A stretch of 6,532 nt of DNA from positions 1-6,532 of the forward strand of contig DAOWIC010000271.1 of NCBI GenBank assembly GCA_030641085.1. The letters run 5' to 3'. This stretch comes from Calditrichota bacterium (lineage in GTDB: Bacteria > Zixibacteria > MSB-5A5 > GN15 > FEB-12). The position numbers and the translations under genes are program-made. Shown one piece after another: positions 6,265-6,532 of this stretch. The notes beneath the pieces were generated by a model. That model was not told the origin of the DNA. It saw only the letters and a list, made by a program, of their open reading frames with translations, and made no database searches. The first letter of the stretch is position 1. Each line of letters begins with the position of its first letter.

Positions 6265-6308
6265 GTAGGTCGGTGTTCCGAATCGCCTCTGGCGATTTGA
6301 ACCCCGAC
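6265..6308 (+). repeat. REP-like long imperfect hairpin with GTAG head
   Basis: GTAG (6265-6268) is followed by a hairpin of about 16 pairs: GTCGG (6269-6273) with CCGAC (6304-6308), GTTC (6275-6278) with GAAC (6299-6302), and AATCGCC (6281-6287) with GGCGATT (6291-6297), loop TCT. The end lies 15 bases from the stop codon of the convergent partial gene, so it may also serve as that gene's 3' hairpin. The GTTC/GAATC wording recalls a tRNA T-arm, but no other tRNA arm is present. Confidence 0.65.
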
Positions 6309-6322
6309 ACGACCAACCAACC

Positions 6323-6532
6323 TCAAAAACTCTTGCGCCTGAATTTCCGCTTTAGTGCGAGCAGGAACAACGTAATAAATGTAATTACCAGTACTATCTC
6401 GGCCACAATAACACCAATCTGATAATTCTGCGTAATGAAGTCCGACAATCCCGTTCGACTGTACGATACGTAACAGAGGTTTTTCCAGAAACAGGCACAA
6501 TAGTCATCCGGACGCACCAGAAACACGCCCAG
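6323..6532 (-). CDS. C-terminal fragment of an unidentified membrane protein
   Basis: The minus-strand frame is open from the window edge to a TGA at 6325-6323, giving 69 visible residues. The end of the chain is convincing as a membrane protein: hydrophobic IGVIVAEIVLVITFITLFLL followed by the strongly basic tail ALKRKFRRKSF, the positive-inside pattern of a last helix with a cytoplasmic tail. The preceding part is unusually rich in aromatic residues and Cys (DDYCACFWKNLCY). A GTG at 6526 could be a start for a 67-residue protein, but no ribosome site can be judged and the frame continues upstream, so a larger gene cut by the edge is more likely. Base composition is visibly more AT-rich than in the other genes. 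I do not recognise the family. Confidence 0.5.
   Translation of the reverse strand: MGVFLVRPDDYCACFWKNLCYVSYSRTGLSDFITQNYQIGVIVAEIVLVITFITLFLLALKRKFRRKSF

Noticed and set aside
6269..6308. Possible tRNA fragment because of a T-arm-like GTTC...AATC
   Set aside because: No acceptor, D or anticodon arm can be built around it; the sequence folds into one long hairpin with a GTAG head instead.
5263..6308. CRISPR array
   Set aside because: The palindromes differ in sequence and are irregularly spaced, with no constant repeat and no spacer-sized units; no cas gene is present.
6099..6500. Minus-strand open frame of 133 codons across the repeat cluster
   Set aside because: It covers the hairpins and contains WILAFAGMT, the typical translation artefact of a dispersed repeat. 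It is out of frame with the more convincing membrane C-terminus at 6323-6532.

Overview
The window is bacterial chromosome of moderately high GC (mid-50s % by eye). Genes are compact and housekeeping-like, with sigma70-type promoters and clear Shine-Dalgarno sites. A large AsmA-family protein with one N-terminal membrane anchor points to a Gram-negative (diderm) organism. The lineage cannot be fixed from sequence alone; a deltaproteobacterial or FCB-type environmental bacterium is a guess.

Layout: positions 1-5057 are all minus strand. Reading in the direction of transcription, a UPF0173-type metal-dependent hydrolase (5057-4377) has its own promoter and a strong intrinsic terminator (4322-4290). 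A second promoter then drives a 945-residue AsmA-like protein (4213-1376). After a 68-base gap come an amino-acid ABC importer permease (1307-621) and, overlapping it by 11 bases, the importer's ATPase (631 to beyond position 1). The importer's periplasmic binding protein is not in the window.

A 372-base divergent intergenic region (5058-5429) separates the hydrolase from a plus-strand CPBP-family intramembrane protease (5430-6125). It has a promoter facing each way, a 13-base palindrome in the hydrolase leader, and a central block of REP-like palindromes. Downstream of the protease a second REP-like cluster (about 6149-6308) lies between it and a convergent gene. Only the C-terminal 69 residues of that gene (minus strand, 6532-6323), a membrane segment with a basic tail, are visible.

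Functionally the genes do not form one system. The importer pair is one unit; AsmA (envelope or lipid transport, by family), UPF0173 and CPBP look like independent genes. The most distinctive signals are a gap-free 122-residue tandem duplication inside the AsmA protein and the two clusters of GTAG/GTGG-headed palindromes. I see no convincing undescribed multi-gene system here.
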